The translations under genes and the position numbers were made by a program. 64,000 nt of DNA from Terrisporobacter vanillatitrophus (GTDB lineage: Bacteria; Bacillota; Clostridia; Peptostreptococcales; Peptostreptococcaceae), in NCBI RefSeq assembly GCF_051148895.1, contig NZ_CP154625.1:1798001-1862000 (forward strand). Reading direction: 5' to 3'. Shown here in pieces: positions 1 through 8,832 of this stretch; positions within the stretch are counted from its first letter, which is position 1; each line of letters opens with the position of its first letter. The notes under the pieces are model-generated. The model saw only the letters and a program-made list of their open reading frames with translations. It made no database searches and had not been told where the DNA came from.

Positions 1-1
1 G

Positions 2-409
2 GTTAAAGGCAAATCTGAGAATAGCTTAACTGTATCTTCGAGTTTCTTAGGTAAAAATATTAGTATAGAGGAATGTATATATAATAAAAAAGAAGAAAAT
101 GGTGCTGTGACTACGGATACACAAGCTTATATGAACATAGAAATTTTTACAAGCGATTATAATTGGGTCTTAGAAAAAGGGTTTAAAAGTATTTATAAAC
201 AAAGAAGTTACTTTTATAATTTAGAAGAATTTAATCATGGAGAAGAATTGAAATATTGGAAGGCTAAAAAATTATATATTACTGATTTTACAGAGCGTAT
301 TTTGGTATATGATAATATGATTATAGATGTATGTGCAGATATAGATTTTACTAAAGAGAATATAGAAATAATATTGAAAATGTGTGAAGAAGTAAAAAAT
401 TATAATTAA
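2..409 (+). CDS. C-terminal part of a DUF2812-type membrane protein (5' end outside window)
   Basis: The reading frame is open from the first bases of the window, so this is the tail of a longer gene and not a 100-residue protein starting at the internal GTG at 107. Its last 80 residues resemble the C-terminus of the DUF2812 protein at 51489-52799: both share a Y-x-WVL(D/E)K block, a hydrophobic strand and a closing (D/G)xIDFTKEN motif. No membrane segment lies in the visible part. The function of this C-terminal domain is unknown. A Rho-independent terminator follows at 510-554. Confidence 0.7.
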   Translation, partial: VKGKSENSLTVSSSFLGKNISIEECIYNKKEENGAVTTDTQAYMNIEIFTSDYNWVLEKGFKSIYKQRSYFYNLEEFNHGEELKYWKAKKLYITDFTERILVYDNMIIDVCADIDFTKENIEIILKMCEEVKNYN

Positions 410-509
410 TATAAAATAGACAAATATCATTTATAATGGAGAAAAAATTAATTATAAGTGAACAATATTAAGATAATACGAACTTGAGAGTAGTTTAGTA
501 AAGTAACAT

Positions 510-554
510 AAAAAACACATCCATTTACTTAGTAAGCAGATGGATGTGTTTTTT
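510..554 (+). terminator. Rho-independent terminator
   Basis: A 15-bp inverted repeat (510-524 with 540-554, core ACACATCCAT/ATGGATGTGT) ends in a run of T. It closes the transcript of the truncated DUF2812 gene. Confidence 0.85.
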
Positions 555-793
555 AGTGATGTAAAAGAAGCTGGGAAAATATTTTAAGTATAAAAGCTAA
601 AAATGCCATTCCATTGACTTTTGACTAGATTGAGAACTATAATAAATTGTATTTTATTATACAATAGCTAACATAATACCTATGAGCAGCATTTATTATT
701 ATAAGAATTTCACTTAAGTTATACAAAAAGAAAGATAAAAATACTTATTAAATGAAATAAAATATGATTATTTTATGAAAGAAGGCATAAGAA
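555..793. other. AT-rich intergenic region before pepV
   Basis: No gene or strong structure is visible between the terminator and pepV. It presumably holds the pepV promoter. The bases directly before the pepV ATG (GAAAGAAGGCATAAGAA) give an AGAAGG-type ribosome binding site. Confidence 0.4.
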
Positions 794-2143
794 ATGAATA
801 ATAAATTAAATGAAATAGTTGAAAAAAACAGTAAAGAATTAATCAAAGCCGTACAAGATATGGTTAAAATTAAAAGTGTAAAAGATATACCTAAAAAAGG
901 AATGCCATTTGGTGAAGGAGTATGTAAAGCCCTTAATAAACAACTTGAGATTGCTGAAAAACTAGGGTTTAAAGTAACCAATGTAGACAATTATTATGGA
1001 TATGCAGAATATGGTGAAGGGGAAGAATACGTTTGTGCTCTTGGTCATTTAGATGTAGTTCCAGAGGGAGAAGGATGGCAATATGCACCTTATTCTGGTG
1101 AGATAGTTGATGATAAATTATGGGGAAGAGGTACTGTTGATGATAAAGGACCTATAAATGCAGCCTTGTTTGCATTAGCAGCACTTAAAGAATCTGGGTT
1201 TAAGCCTTCTAAGAAAATTAGAATTATCTTTGGATGTGATGAAGAATCAGGTAGTGAAGATATGGAGTATTATAATGAAAGAGAAAAAGCACCTATTTAC
1301 GGATTTACACCAGATGCTGATTTTCCAGCAATTTATGGTGAAAAAGGAATTCTTCGTTTTGTACTAACTACTCCATTTGATTTGACAGGTGGTTCAAACA
1401 TTAAGAGTATAGCTGGTGGAATTGTGGTAAATGCTGTTCCTGATAAAGCTGAAGCTATTATTATTGGAAAAACGTGCAAAGATACAGAAAACATTACATG
1501 CAAAGAGAATGCTGATGGAAGCGTAATTGTATCAGCTAAGGGCATTCCTGCTCATGGAAGCATACCATATGAAGGTAAAAATGCTATTGGCATATTAATT
1601 AAATATTTAGTAGATAATAATCTTGTTGAAGGTAAAGAAGGAAAAAAACTTGCATTTATACGTAAGTATTTATGTGATGGAACTTTTGGAGCTGAGCTTG
1701 GCATAGATATGGAAGATGAAACAGGGCCATTAACAATAAATATGGGCATTATAGATGTTGTAGATGGAAAACTTCGTCTACATATGGACCTAAGATACCC
1801 ATGCACAAAGACTGATAAAGGAATATTGGAAACTTTCTTAACTAAGTTACAAGGATTTGATGTAGAGAATGTGGAAAATGCAAAACCACTTTATGTGAGT
1901 AAGGAAAGTAGACTCATAAAGACTGTAACAGATGTATATAGTGAATTTTACGATGGAGATAGTACTGCTACTGCAATTGGTGGAGGAACTTATGCAAAAC
2001 ACCTTGATAATATAGTAGCATTTGGTCCATGTATTCCAGGAGAGGAACTTGTGGAACATACTAATCATGAATATATAAAAATAGATAGTCTGATAACTTT
2101 GGCTAAAATATATGCCAATGCACTTGAGTTACTTTCAAAGTAA
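794..2143 (+). CDS. pepV: Dipeptidase PepV (Sapep family, M20 metallopeptidase)
   Basis: This 449-residue cytoplasmic enzyme should cleave dipeptides with a free N-terminus using two metal ions. M20 landmarks are in order: metal-binding H85 and D87 in GHLDVVPEG, the bridging Asp in GRGTVDDKGP (113-120), the catalytic Glu pair in DEESGSED (149-156), a later Asp in the TPDADFP block, and a C-terminal HTNHEY histidine motif. Length matches PepV of lactobacilli and Clostridia. The gene stands alone between terminators or spacers. It fits amino-acid and peptide fermentation in this organism. Confidence 0.92.
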   Translation: MNNKLNEIVEKNSKELIKAVQDMVKIKSVKDIPKKGMPFGEGVCKALNKQLEIAEKLGFKVTNVDNYYGYAEYGEGEEYVCALGHLDVVPEGEGWQYAPYSGEIVDDKLWGRGTVDDKGPINAALFALAALKESGFKPSKKIRIIFGCDEESGSEDMEYYNEREKAPIYGFTPDADFPAIYGEKGILRFVLTTPFDLTGGSNIKSIAGGIVVNAVPDKAEAIIIGKTCKDTENITCKENADGSVIVSAKGIPAHGSIPYEGKNAIGILIKYLVDNNLVEGKEGKKLAFIRKYLCDGTFGAELGIDMEDETGPLTINMGIIDVVDGKLRLHMDLRYPCTKTDKGILETFLTKLQGFDVENVENAKPLYVSKESRLIKTVTDVYSEFYDGDSTATAIGGGTYAKHLDNIVAFGPCIPGEELVEHTNHEYIKIDSLITLAKIYANALELLSK

Positions 2144-2290
2144 TGTATTTGAGATAATATAGTTAGCAAATTGAAGGTTACATATTACCAAACAAAAATA
2201 TCAACATTAGTATATTCCATAAATTGGTAGATTACATATCTATAATACTATATAATAATAAGTGAAATAAAATATGGAGGAATAAGCAAA

Positions 2291-2533
2291 ATGGGGATAC
2301 ATTTTTCAGAAGAAGTTGTGGAATTACTTAACTCAGGAAGGATTGAGGAAGAAAATTTAAATGATGCTATAAAAAAATATGTAAATGAAATAATTGCAGC
2401 AGGATTCTCTGGTAAAATAAACCACGATAAAGATACGGGTAGAATGCTTAATCTTGGAAATATACAATTAATTGCAATGACAATTACTGAAATGAAAACT
2501 ATTTATATACGTACTTATGATGAAATTATGTAA
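2291..2533 (+). CDS. Small conserved hypothetical protein
   Basis: An 80-residue soluble protein behind a clear TATGGAGG ribosome binding site 9 bases before the ATG. It starts with an acidic, helical stretch (SEEVVELLNSGRIEEENL) and ends in a beta-rich segment. No catalytic motif, signal peptide or membrane helix is visible, and I do not recognise the family. The gene is single, with a long AT-rich tail before the terminator at 2706. Confidence 0.6.
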   Translation: MGIHFSEEVVELLNSGRIEEENLNDAIKKYVNEIIAAGFSGKINHDKDTGRMLNLGNIQLIAMTITEMKTIYIRTYDEIM

Positions 2534-2705
2534 AATAAGTAGTAAATTTAAAATATATTATTTTTGCTGACTTATACACTAGGAAGTATTTATTATTAGA
2601 TTTTTCTTAAAATAGAAACTATACACAAGGATAATGCTATAAATCAACAAAGTAAAAAACTAAAAAATGATAATTCTATTTTATTAGGTAAATTAGCATA
2701 TAAAT
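2534..2705. other. Non-coding stretch with a possible gene relic
   Basis: No complete gene is seen. The end of the stretch (about 2638-2707) reads as a short lysine-rich coiled-coil-like tail closing with NSILLGKLAYK and a stop, without a start codon or ribosome binding site. It may be the relic of a gene, but the evidence is thin. Confidence 0.25.
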
Positions 2706-2735
2706 AATAGGATACCAGCATTGGTATCCTATTTT
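2706..2735. terminator. Rho-independent terminator, probably bidirectional
   Basis: A 12-bp perfect stem (AATAGGATACCA / TGGTATCCTATT) with a 4-base loop sits between the convergent gene 2291-2533 and the minus-strand small genes. T or A runs flank both sides. Confidence 0.8.
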
Positions 2736-2780
2736 ACAATATCTTAAAATTACAAGTATGGTGTTCTGTTCAATAAAATA

Positions 2781-2906
2781 TTACTTTTTATTCTTTAATT
2801 TTTTATATAAATAAACTCCTCCACCTATAGTTACTATGCTTAAAGCTATATAAATAAAAGTTGTAGATATGCCAAAGGCATAACAAGTGCTATTTGCTAA
2901 TTCCAT
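2781..2906 (-). CDS. Tiny one-helix membrane protein, lysine-rich tail (small-protein family copy 1)
   Basis: 41 residues: a short polar N-terminus, the block YAFGISTTFIYIA, one hydrophobic helix with a GGG turn, then the basic tail YLYKKLKNKK. It is clearly homologous to the products of 13819-13944 and 41977-42102. The ribosome binding site GGGAG lies inside the end of the upstream minus-strand gene (2908-3033), whose stop codon is one base before this ATG, so the two are probably translationally coupled. All three copies are followed by a conserved TATTGAACAGAA sequence. A single helix plus basic tail is typical of small membrane-active peptides, but the function is unknown. Confidence 0.6.
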   Translation of the reverse strand: MELANSTCYAFGISTTFIYIALSIVTIGGGVYLYKKLKNKK

Positions 2907-2907
2907 A

Positions 2908-3033
2908 TTAAATCTCCCTTTTTTTATTTATATTAATTGCACTTAATTTTACACCTAATTCATTTGGTGATTTCGTAGATATTTCTAATATATTATCATT
3001 TGTACTTACTCTAAAAACTTTTCTTACAGCCAT
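2908..3033 (-). CDS. Small protein of unknown function, coupled to the 41-residue membrane protein
   Basis: 41 residues beginning MAVRKVFRVST, behind an excellent GGAGG ribosome binding site 5 bases from the ATG. The first half looks beta-strand forming and the C-terminus is basic (NINKKREI). The start MAV and the small size recall DUF1659/DUF2922-type proteins, but the resemblance is too weak to assign. Its stop is immediately followed by the start of 2781-2906. Confidence 0.55.
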   Translation of the reverse strand: MAVRKVFRVSTNDNILEISTKSPNELGVKLSAININKKREI

Positions 3034-3379
3034 ATTTACCTCCAATAATCATAGTCAAATCTATATTTGAATAAGTTATCATTAATATGTAAATTAAAAG
3101 TGCTATTATATCTTCTTTTGATATCAGTAGGAATAAATCCTTAAAAATTTATACTCCTTTAGAATAAATTATAATATTTACAATAATGTAAAAAACACAT
3201 TTCAACCATATTGTGACAATGAGTTTAGATAAGAATAATAAATTGTTCAATTTCTAAATAAAACTTAAGGCGAAAATATTAATTAAAAGCTTAAATTTTC
3301 CTCATTTTAATTATGTTTACATGAATATATAAATAGAAGGAAACAATTACCTCTAAAACAAATCAAGGGTGGAGATAAT
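3034..3379. other. AT-rich intergenic region between divergent genes
   Basis: This holds the divergent promoters for the minus-strand small genes and the plus-strand oxidoreductase at 3380. I see no gene or strong hairpin in it. Confidence 0.4.
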
Positions 3380-4639
3380 ATGAAAAAAATATCAGTTGCT
3401 GTAATAGGATCAGGCTCAAGGGGAATGAATGCCTACGCACCCTATCTATTGGAAAACCCAAACCTAGGACAAATAGTAGCAGTAGCAGAACCAAACCAAG
3501 AAAAAAGAAACAACTTTAAAAATAGATACAACACAGAAGAAGAAAATACATTCACATCATATGAAGAACTCCTATCAAAACCAAAATTAGCAGACGCAAT
3601 AATAATAGCCAACAGCGATGAATCCCACTTTGAACCAGCTAAAATTGCACTAGAAAAAGGATATCATATCCTACTAGAAAAACCCATGTCAAATAAACTA
3701 GAAGAAGTAATCAAACTAGGACAACTTGCAAAAAAACACAAAGACCAAGTATTTATGATATGTCATGTGCTAAGATATACGCCCTTTTTCAGTGAGTTAA
3801 AAAGAATAATAGACAGCAAAGAATTAGGCAACCTTATAAGCATACAACACAATGAAAATATAGGATATTACCATTTTGCACATAGCTATACACGTGGAAA
3901 CTGGAGAAATAGCAATGAAACAAGTCCCCTAATATTGGCTAAAAGCTGTCATGATATGGATATATTATTATGGTTAACAGGGAAAAGTTGCAAATACATA
4001 TCTTCCTTTGGAAGCCTAAGTCATATGAAAGAAGAAAATTTCAAAGAAAACATGGCAAATAAATGTGTAGACTGTAAAGCTGAGAGAGCGTGTCCTTATA
4101 GTGCAAAGAAAATATATTTAGAAGATGATGTACTAAATGCATCTTTATATGCAGTGGATGCCAATCCTACAAAAGAAAATTTGGCAAAAGCAATAACTAC
4201 TGGTCCCTATGGAAGATGTGTATACAAATGTGATAATAACGTAGTAGATCATATGGTAAGTATATTGGAGTTCGAAGACAATATAACTGCTACTTTCAAC
4301 CTATCTGCATTTACCAAGGATTGCACAAGAACTATAAAGCTTATGTTTTCCCATGGAGAAGTGGGTGGGGATTTTCACAAGAATGTAATAGAGGTGCATA
4401 AATTTGGAGATAACCAACACACAGTAATTCATCCTAAGGTGATAAAAAGTGGTCACGGTGGAGGAGATTTTAAACTAATGGAGGAATTTGTGAAAGCAGT
4501 AAGCTTAAATAACAAGGAAGTAAAAACTAGTGCAATTACTTCCGTGGAAAGTCATGTAATGGCATTTGCAGGTGAATACTCCAGATTAAATCATGAAGTG
4601 GTTAATGTGGAAAAGTTCTGGAACAATAAAATAAAATGA
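3380..4639 (+). CDS. Gfo/Idh/MocA-family oxidoreductase with a cysteine cluster
   Basis: A 419-residue soluble NAD(P)-dependent dehydrogenase-like protein. The N-terminal Rossmann domain shows GSGSRG (residues 10-15) and the family EKP motif at 100-102. The central substrate domain has a CHDMD stretch near 190, where the family usually has a G-x-x-x-D-x-x-x-H signature. An unusual insert carries C229-x2-C232-x5-C238 and a further GRC-x3-C pair near 274, which could bind zinc or an Fe-S cluster. The substrate (a sugar or inositol derivative in the family) cannot be told. It is a single-gene unit behind GGTGGAGAT. Confidence 0.85.
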   Translation: MKKISVAVIGSGSRGMNAYAPYLLENPNLGQIVAVAEPNQEKRNNFKNRYNTEEENTFTSYEELLSKPKLADAIIIANSDESHFEPAKIALEKGYHILLEKPMSNKLEEVIKLGQLAKKHKDQVFMICHVLRYTPFFSELKRIIDSKELGNLISIQHNENIGYYHFAHSYTRGNWRNSNETSPLILAKSCHDMDILLWLTGKSCKYISSFGSLSHMKEENFKENMANKCVDCKAERACPYSAKKIYLEDDVLNASLYAVDANPTKENLAKAITTGPYGRCVYKCDNNVVDHMVSILEFEDNITATFNLSAFTKDCTRTIKLMFSHGEVGGDFHKNVIEVHKFGDNQHTVIHPKVIKSGHGGGDFKLMEEFVKAVSLNNKEVKTSAITSVESHVMAFAGEYSRLNHEVVNVEKFWNNKIK

Positions 4640-4800
4640 AGTTATTTTACAATTGGAAAATAATTTAACACTATGTATAATATAATAAAGTTCGTAATTG
4701 TTATATAATGCGAAAGTAAATTGTATTATGATATGTTTTTAATTATAATACATTAGTGTATAATATAGTAAGTAGTTTAAATAAGGAAATGTTGATTAAA

Positions 4801-5067
4801 ATGCCAACGATAAGTATGTTTTACGGAATAATAATTAGAATGTACTGTGCTCCAAAAGAACACGCACCATCACATTTTCATGCATATTACCAAAATGAAG
4901 TTGCTGTAATAGATATAAAAACATGTGAACTAATAGATGGTAAATTACCTAAAAAACAACTTAGATTAGTTCTTGCTTGGGCAGAACTACATCAAGATGA
5001 ATTATTAGCAAATTGGGAAATAGCTATGAATAGTGAACTACCATTTAAAATAGAACCGTTAAAGTAA
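4801..5067 (+). CDS. DUF4160 domain protein
   Basis: 88 residues, starting MPTISMFYGIIIRMYC, the usual start of DUF4160, followed by the APSHFHAYYQNE motif typical of this family. An in-frame ATG exists at 4756 and another at 4789, but the family alignment supports 4801. It lies 11 bases upstream of a DUF2442 gene. These two families are often adjacent and have a toxin-antitoxin-like distribution; that role is inference. Confidence 0.8.
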   Translation: MPTISMFYGIIIRMYCAPKEHAPSHFHAYYQNEVAVIDIKTCELIDGKLPKKQLRLVLAWAELHQDELLANWEIAMNSELPFKIEPLK

Positions 5068-5078
5068 GGGGTGATTAT

Positions 5079-5324
5079 ATGTATTTAGCTGTTAAAGATG
5101 TTAAGGCAATAGATAATTATAAATTAATATTAACTTTTGAAAATAAAGAAGTTAAGTTATTTGATATGAACCCATATCTAAATCAGGGGATATTTAAAGA
5201 CTTAAAAGATGAAAATTTATTTAAAGCAGTTAAAGTAAGCTTTGATTCTATAGAATGGCCAAATGAAGCAGATATAGACCCAGAAACATTATATGAAGAT
5301 AGTATTCCATATAATAATAACTAA
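5079..5324 (+). CDS. DUF2442 domain protein
   Basis: 81 residues with the DUF2442 pattern: an N-terminal strand (VKDVKAIDNYKLILTFENKE), F-D-x-xPYL, a middle FKAVKVSFDSIEWPNEADIDPETLYE block. It follows the DUF4160 gene with an 11-base gap that contains AAGGGGTGAT as ribosome binding site, so the pair is an operon ending at the terminator 5330-5371. Confidence 0.85.
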   Translation: MYLAVKDVKAIDNYKLILTFENKEVKLFDMNPYLNQGIFKDLKDENLFKAVKVSFDSIEWPNEADIDPETLYEDSIPYNNN

Positions 5325-5329
5325 TAGGT

Positions 5330-5371
5330 AATACCCTTAGTATCTAATCCATTGATTCTAGGGGTATTTTT
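5330..5371 (+). terminator. Rho-independent terminator after the DUF4160-DUF2442 pair
   Basis: Stem AATACCCTTAG / CTAGGGGTATT with a T tract. Confidence 0.8.
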
Positions 5372-5391
5372 ACGTTAATTAAAGTACGCAA

Positions 5392-5442
5392 TTTTAATAT
5401 ATTATGAAACAAGGTATAGGAGCATGTGCTCCTATCTTTTTT
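5392..5442 (+). terminator. Terminator hairpin belonging to a repeated sequence
   Basis: ATAGGAGC / GCTCCTAT stem followed by six T. The preceding bases TTTAATATATTATGAAACAA and the hairpin recur in inverted orientation at about 41890-41935, so this is a dispersed terminator-type repeat. Confidence 0.7.
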
Positions 5443-5563
5443 AAGTATAAAGTCATAAGTAGATATAAAAAATATTAAAAGTAATTAAATAATAAATTGA
5501 ATACAAACATACGTTCTTGTATATAATTAAGATAAATATGACAAATATTCTCAGGAGGAGCGT

Positions 5564-5927
5564 ATGAATAAATTATTAAGCCCCAAAAACGATGTAGTCT
5601 TTCAAAAACTATTTGGAGTAAAGCAACATGAGAAAATACTAATAAGTTTCCTAAACTCAATATTAGAACCATCAGGCAATGACAGAATAAAAAGTCTCAC
5701 GTTTGAGGAAAAAACTTTAGATGTATCATTGATAGCCAGTGAAAAATTAAGCATACTAGATATAAGGGTTATAACAGAAAGTAATGTAAACATAAATGTA
5801 GAAATACAACTTATAAATCAGTATAATATGATAAAGAGAACTTTTTACTATATGTCAAAAATGCTTTTAAAACAGTTAGTAAAAGGAGATAATTATAAGG
5901 ATTTGAACAAAACAATTACTATAAATA
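5564..5927 (+). pseudogene. 5' half of an Rpn/PD-(D/E)XK nuclease family gene, interrupted by IS21-like element
   Basis: About 121 codons behind AGGAGGAGCGT. It begins MNKLLSPKNDVVFQKLFG, the family start, and carries the nuclease core with the D-(x)n-E-x-Q pattern (SILDIRV then VEIQL). The frame is cut at 5927 by the left end of the insertion element. Removing the element and one copy of the 6-bp duplication TAAATA joins it in frame to 8074-8615, giving a protein of about 301 residues, the usual length of this transposase/nuclease family. Confidence 0.9.
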
Positions 5928-6021
5928 TGTAAATGATACTATATAGATGTACATAAAATGGAATATAAAAATGTACAAAATTATACAAATTTCTGCTATC
6001 CTTATCCCGGGAGGGATAGCC

Positions 6022-7245
6022 ATGATTTTAAATTTAATAGGACAAATTAATATAATTAAATCAATGAATTTTAAACCAAATTACTCTGAATTAGCCAGAG
6101 AGCATGGAATTGATAGAAGAACAGTGAAAAAATACTATGATGGATATGAAGGTAAACCACAAACTAGAAATAAATCTAGCAAATTAGATCAATACTTAGA
6201 AGAAATCAAATTAAAACTTTCAATAAAAGGAATTACAGCAAAGGCTGTATACGAATATTTTTTAGACAAGAATTATGACATTGGATCTTATTCAAATTTT
6301 ATCAAATATATCAAATCAAAAAATTTAAAACCAACTAAAAAAATAAAAGGACATCCTAGATTTGAAACTCCACCTGGAAAACAAGCGCAAGTAGATTGGA
6401 AAGAAGATTTAAAATTAGTATCAAAAAATAATGAAGAATTTATAATAAATGTATTTAACTATAAACTTGGAAATTCTAGATACTGCCATTTTGAATATAG
6501 AAATACAAAAACTCAGCAAGATGTATTTGAGTGCCTAATATCATCATTTAAAGCTACCGGAGGTATCCCTTCAGAACTTTTATTTGATAATATGAGTACA
6601 GTTGTTGATATTACGGGTAATAAAAGAAAAATTAATAATAAAATGAAAGCATTCGCTTCAGACTTTGGTTTTAATATTAGCCTTTGTAAGCCCCGCCATT
6701 CTTATACGAAGGGAAAAGTAGAGTCAGCAAATAAGTTTATTGAATGGTTACTTGCATATAATTATGAATTTGAAACTGAAGAAGATTTAATTCAAATATT
6801 AAAAAATATAAATAAAAAAGTAAATCAATCAGCAAACCAGACAACAGGGCTACCGCCTATACTTTTATTTCAAAAAGAAAAGGAATACTTACAGCCTTTA
6901 CCTAGTAATTCAATAATTGAATCATATATAAACCAAAGGTTGACCGCCAACGTTCATAAAGATTCTCTGATAAATTACAAGAATAGCAAGTATTCCGTCC
7001 CTAGCAAATATATAAATAAAACTGTAACTTTGAAAGTTATTGATAACAAGTTACATATATATTTTAGCACAGATTTAATAGCTATTCATGACATAACAAA
7101 TAAAAAAATGAATTATAATGAAGAGCATTATAAAGAATTAATATCTCCGTATATAAAAAATTCTAACGACATTGATGATATTGCAAGGGATAATTTAAAC
7201 CAACTAGATTATTTACTTAATGTTAATGGAGGAGAATATGAGTAA
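6022..7245 (+). CDS. istA: IS21-family transposase IstA
   Basis: 407 residues from ATG 6022, preceded by GGGAGGGATAGCC; upstream in-frame ATGs lack a ribosome binding site. An N-terminal helix-turn-helix (YSELAREHGIDRRTVKKYY) binds the ends. The DDE integrase core shows QVDWKEDL (first Asp), LLFDN (second Asp) and KGKVESANKF (Glu). The C-terminal beta-barrel is present. It overlaps istB by 8 bases, as is usual for IS21. Confidence 0.93.
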   Translation: MILNLIGQINIIKSMNFKPNYSELAREHGIDRRTVKKYYDGYEGKPQTRNKSSKLDQYLEEIKLKLSIKGITAKAVYEYFLDKNYDIGSYSNFIKYIKSKNLKPTKKIKGHPRFETPPGKQAQVDWKEDLKLVSKNNEEFIINVFNYKLGNSRYCHFEYRNTKTQQDVFECLISSFKATGGIPSELLFDNMSTVVDITGNKRKINNKMKAFASDFGFNISLCKPRHSYTKGKVESANKFIEWLLAYNYEFETEEDLIQILKNINKKVNQSANQTTGLPPILLFQKEKEYLQPLPSNSIIESYINQRLTANVHKDSLINYKNSKYSVPSKYINKTVTLKVIDNKLHIYFSTDLIAIHDITNKKMNYNEEHYKELISPYIKNSNDIDDIARDNLNQLDYLLNVNGGEYE

Positions 7246-8005
7246 TTATGTAAAACTACTTAATAATCTTGAAGAATTGTCACTAAATAATATAAAACTT
7301 AATTTAGATAAGTATATTGAAATGATTAATAGTCATGAAAAAAGTTTAGTAGATGCACTTTATGAATTAAGCAATCTAGAAATAAACTCCAAACAAGAAA
7401 GAGCTAAAACAGCTTGTGTAAAAGTTGCAAACTTTCCATTTATTAAAACTCTAGAAGACTTTGATTTCACATTTCAACCAGCAGTAAATAAACAAGAAAT
7501 TTTAGATTTAGCTACGCTTAGATTCATAGAGAATAATGAAAATATATTATTTGTAGGAACATCCGGAGTTGGCAAGACACATCTTGCTACCTCCATTGGA
7601 ATCAAAAGTGCCACAAATAGATACTCTACATATTTTATACCTTTTCAAGAATTGATTCAACAGCTTAAAAGGGCGTTAGCTGAGAATAGATTAGACGCTA
7701 GGCTTAAACATTTTTCAAAATACAAAGTTTTAATTATTGATGAAATTGGATATTTGCCAATAGATACTGATGCTGCCAATCTGTTTTTTCAGCTAATTTC
7801 AAGAAGATATGAAAAACATTGTACTATAATAACTACTAATTCTAATTTTTCAAAATGGAGTGAAATCTTTGGATCTCCAGCTATAGCTAATGCTATTTTA
7901 GATAGGTTACTTCATCATTCTCATATTATTTCTATAAAAGGTCCATCATATAGGTTAAAGTCTAAACTTAATTATTTAGATAGTTCTTCTTCAGGTAATT
8001 CTTAA
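7238..8005 (+). CDS. istB: IS21-family helper ATPase IstB
   Basis: 255 residues from ATG 7238, 6 bases after GGAGGAG; an in-frame ATG at 7220 precedes that site. A DnaC/DnaA-like AAA+ domain has Walker A GTSGVGKTH, Walker B VLIIDEIGYLP and the family sensor region ITTNSNFSKWSEIFGS. It directs target selection for IstA. The stop lies 62 bases before the right end of the element. Confidence 0.93.
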   Translation: MSNYVKLLNNLEELSLNNIKLNLDKYIEMINSHEKSLVDALYELSNLEINSKQERAKTACVKVANFPFIKTLEDFDFTFQPAVNKQEILDLATLRFIENNENILFVGTSGVGKTHLATSIGIKSATNRYSTYFIPFQELIQQLKRALAENRLDARLKHFSKYKVLIIDEIGYLPIDTDAANLFFQLISRRYEKHCTIITTNSNFSKWSEIFGSPAIANAILDRLLHHSHIISIKGPSYRLKSKLNYLDSSSSGNS

Positions 8006-8073
8006 AAGTATATTTTTTGTACATAATTATTTTCCTCTTTTTATACAAATATATATTGCAATTTACATAAATA

Positions 8074-8615
8074 TAGTGGATTTTAATTGTATAGATAATG
8101 AAAGCTTTAAAAGTTGTTTTCATTTTTATGAAGACACAACTAAAAAAATATTAAGTGATATTTTGGAAATTCATTTTATTGAATTACCTAAATTTAATGA
8201 AACAGAAAAAGATTATTGTGATAAATTACATAAATGGTTAACCTTCTTGATAAATCCAGAAGGAAAGGAGATGGATCTATTGAAAAAAGAAGATAATGAG
8301 ATAAAGGAAGCTATGGATATACTTTATCAAATAAGTGGAGATAAAGAGTTAGTCCAATTGGCAGAAATTAGAGATAAAGCAATACGAGATGAAAATGATA
8401 GATTAGAAGGTTCTAGAGAAGAGGGACGAAAAGAAGGTGTAAAAGAAGGACAAAAAGAAGGTATAAAACAAGGTATAAAACAAGGTGTAGAAAAGGAAAA
8501 AATAGATACTGTATTAAGGTTAAATAGTCTTGGCTTATCAATAGAACAAATTGCTAAAGGTGTAGAATTAACTAATGAACAAGTTAAAGATATATTAGAT
8601 AAAAAGTCAAATTAA
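8074..8615 (+). pseudogene. 3' half of the interrupted Rpn/PD-(D/E)XK nuclease family gene
   Basis: Open frame continuing the codons split at 5927: VDFNC(I) is the normal continuation of the family sequence after TITINI. The C-terminal part carries a charged helix and a run of G-x-x-x-G repeats (REEGRKEGVKEGQKEG and on), which is characteristic of this family's tail, then a small HTH-like end. A GTG at 8076 has no ribosome binding site, so expression is unlikely. Confidence 0.9.
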
Positions 8616-8624
8616 TTCTTATAA

Positions 8625-8662
8625 GAAAAAGGTATTACCTAAAACTAGGCAATGCCTTTTTT
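8625..8662 (+). terminator. Rho-independent terminator of the split nuclease gene
   Basis: AAAAAGGTATT..CCT pairs with AGG..AATGCCTTTTTT. Confidence 0.8.
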
Positions 8663-8751
8663 ATGCAAAAAACAGTGGCTTAGGAATAATAGAATACGAA
8701 TAGATATAGTGGTAAAGAGTATCTATTAAGAACCTAAATTAAAAGAATTTT

Positions 8752-8795
8752 ATAACACAAGCTAATGACGTTAAATGACCATTGGCTTGTGTTAT
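8752..8795 (+). terminator. Long hairpin, terminator-like
   Basis: 16-bp stem ATAACACAAGCTAATG / CATTGGCTTGTGTTAT with a 12-base loop. It lacks a strong T tract, so it may be a terminator or processing signal. Confidence 0.6.
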
Positions 8796-8832
8796 AATTA
8801 TTTTAGTAAGTTATTGGAAAATATAGCCTAAT

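Larger units (their letters stand above)
5928..8067 (+). mobile_element. IS21-family insertion sequence, complete
   Basis: 2140 bp with related ends starting TGTAAAT (left TGTAAATGATACTATAT, right complement TGTAAATTGCAATATAT). It is flanked by a 6-bp direct repeat TAAATA (5922-5927 and 8068-8073). It carries istA and istB in the IS21 arrangement. Fusing the flanks restores the split Rpn-type gene in frame, which fixes both boundaries. Confidence 0.92.

Noticed and set aside
748..990. Minus-strand 80-residue frame over the pepV start
   Set aside because: It overlaps the conserved N-terminus of PepV and has no start signals.
5564..8615. Two separate nuclease-like genes around the IS21 element
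   Set aside because: Frame and target duplication show that they are halves of one gene.
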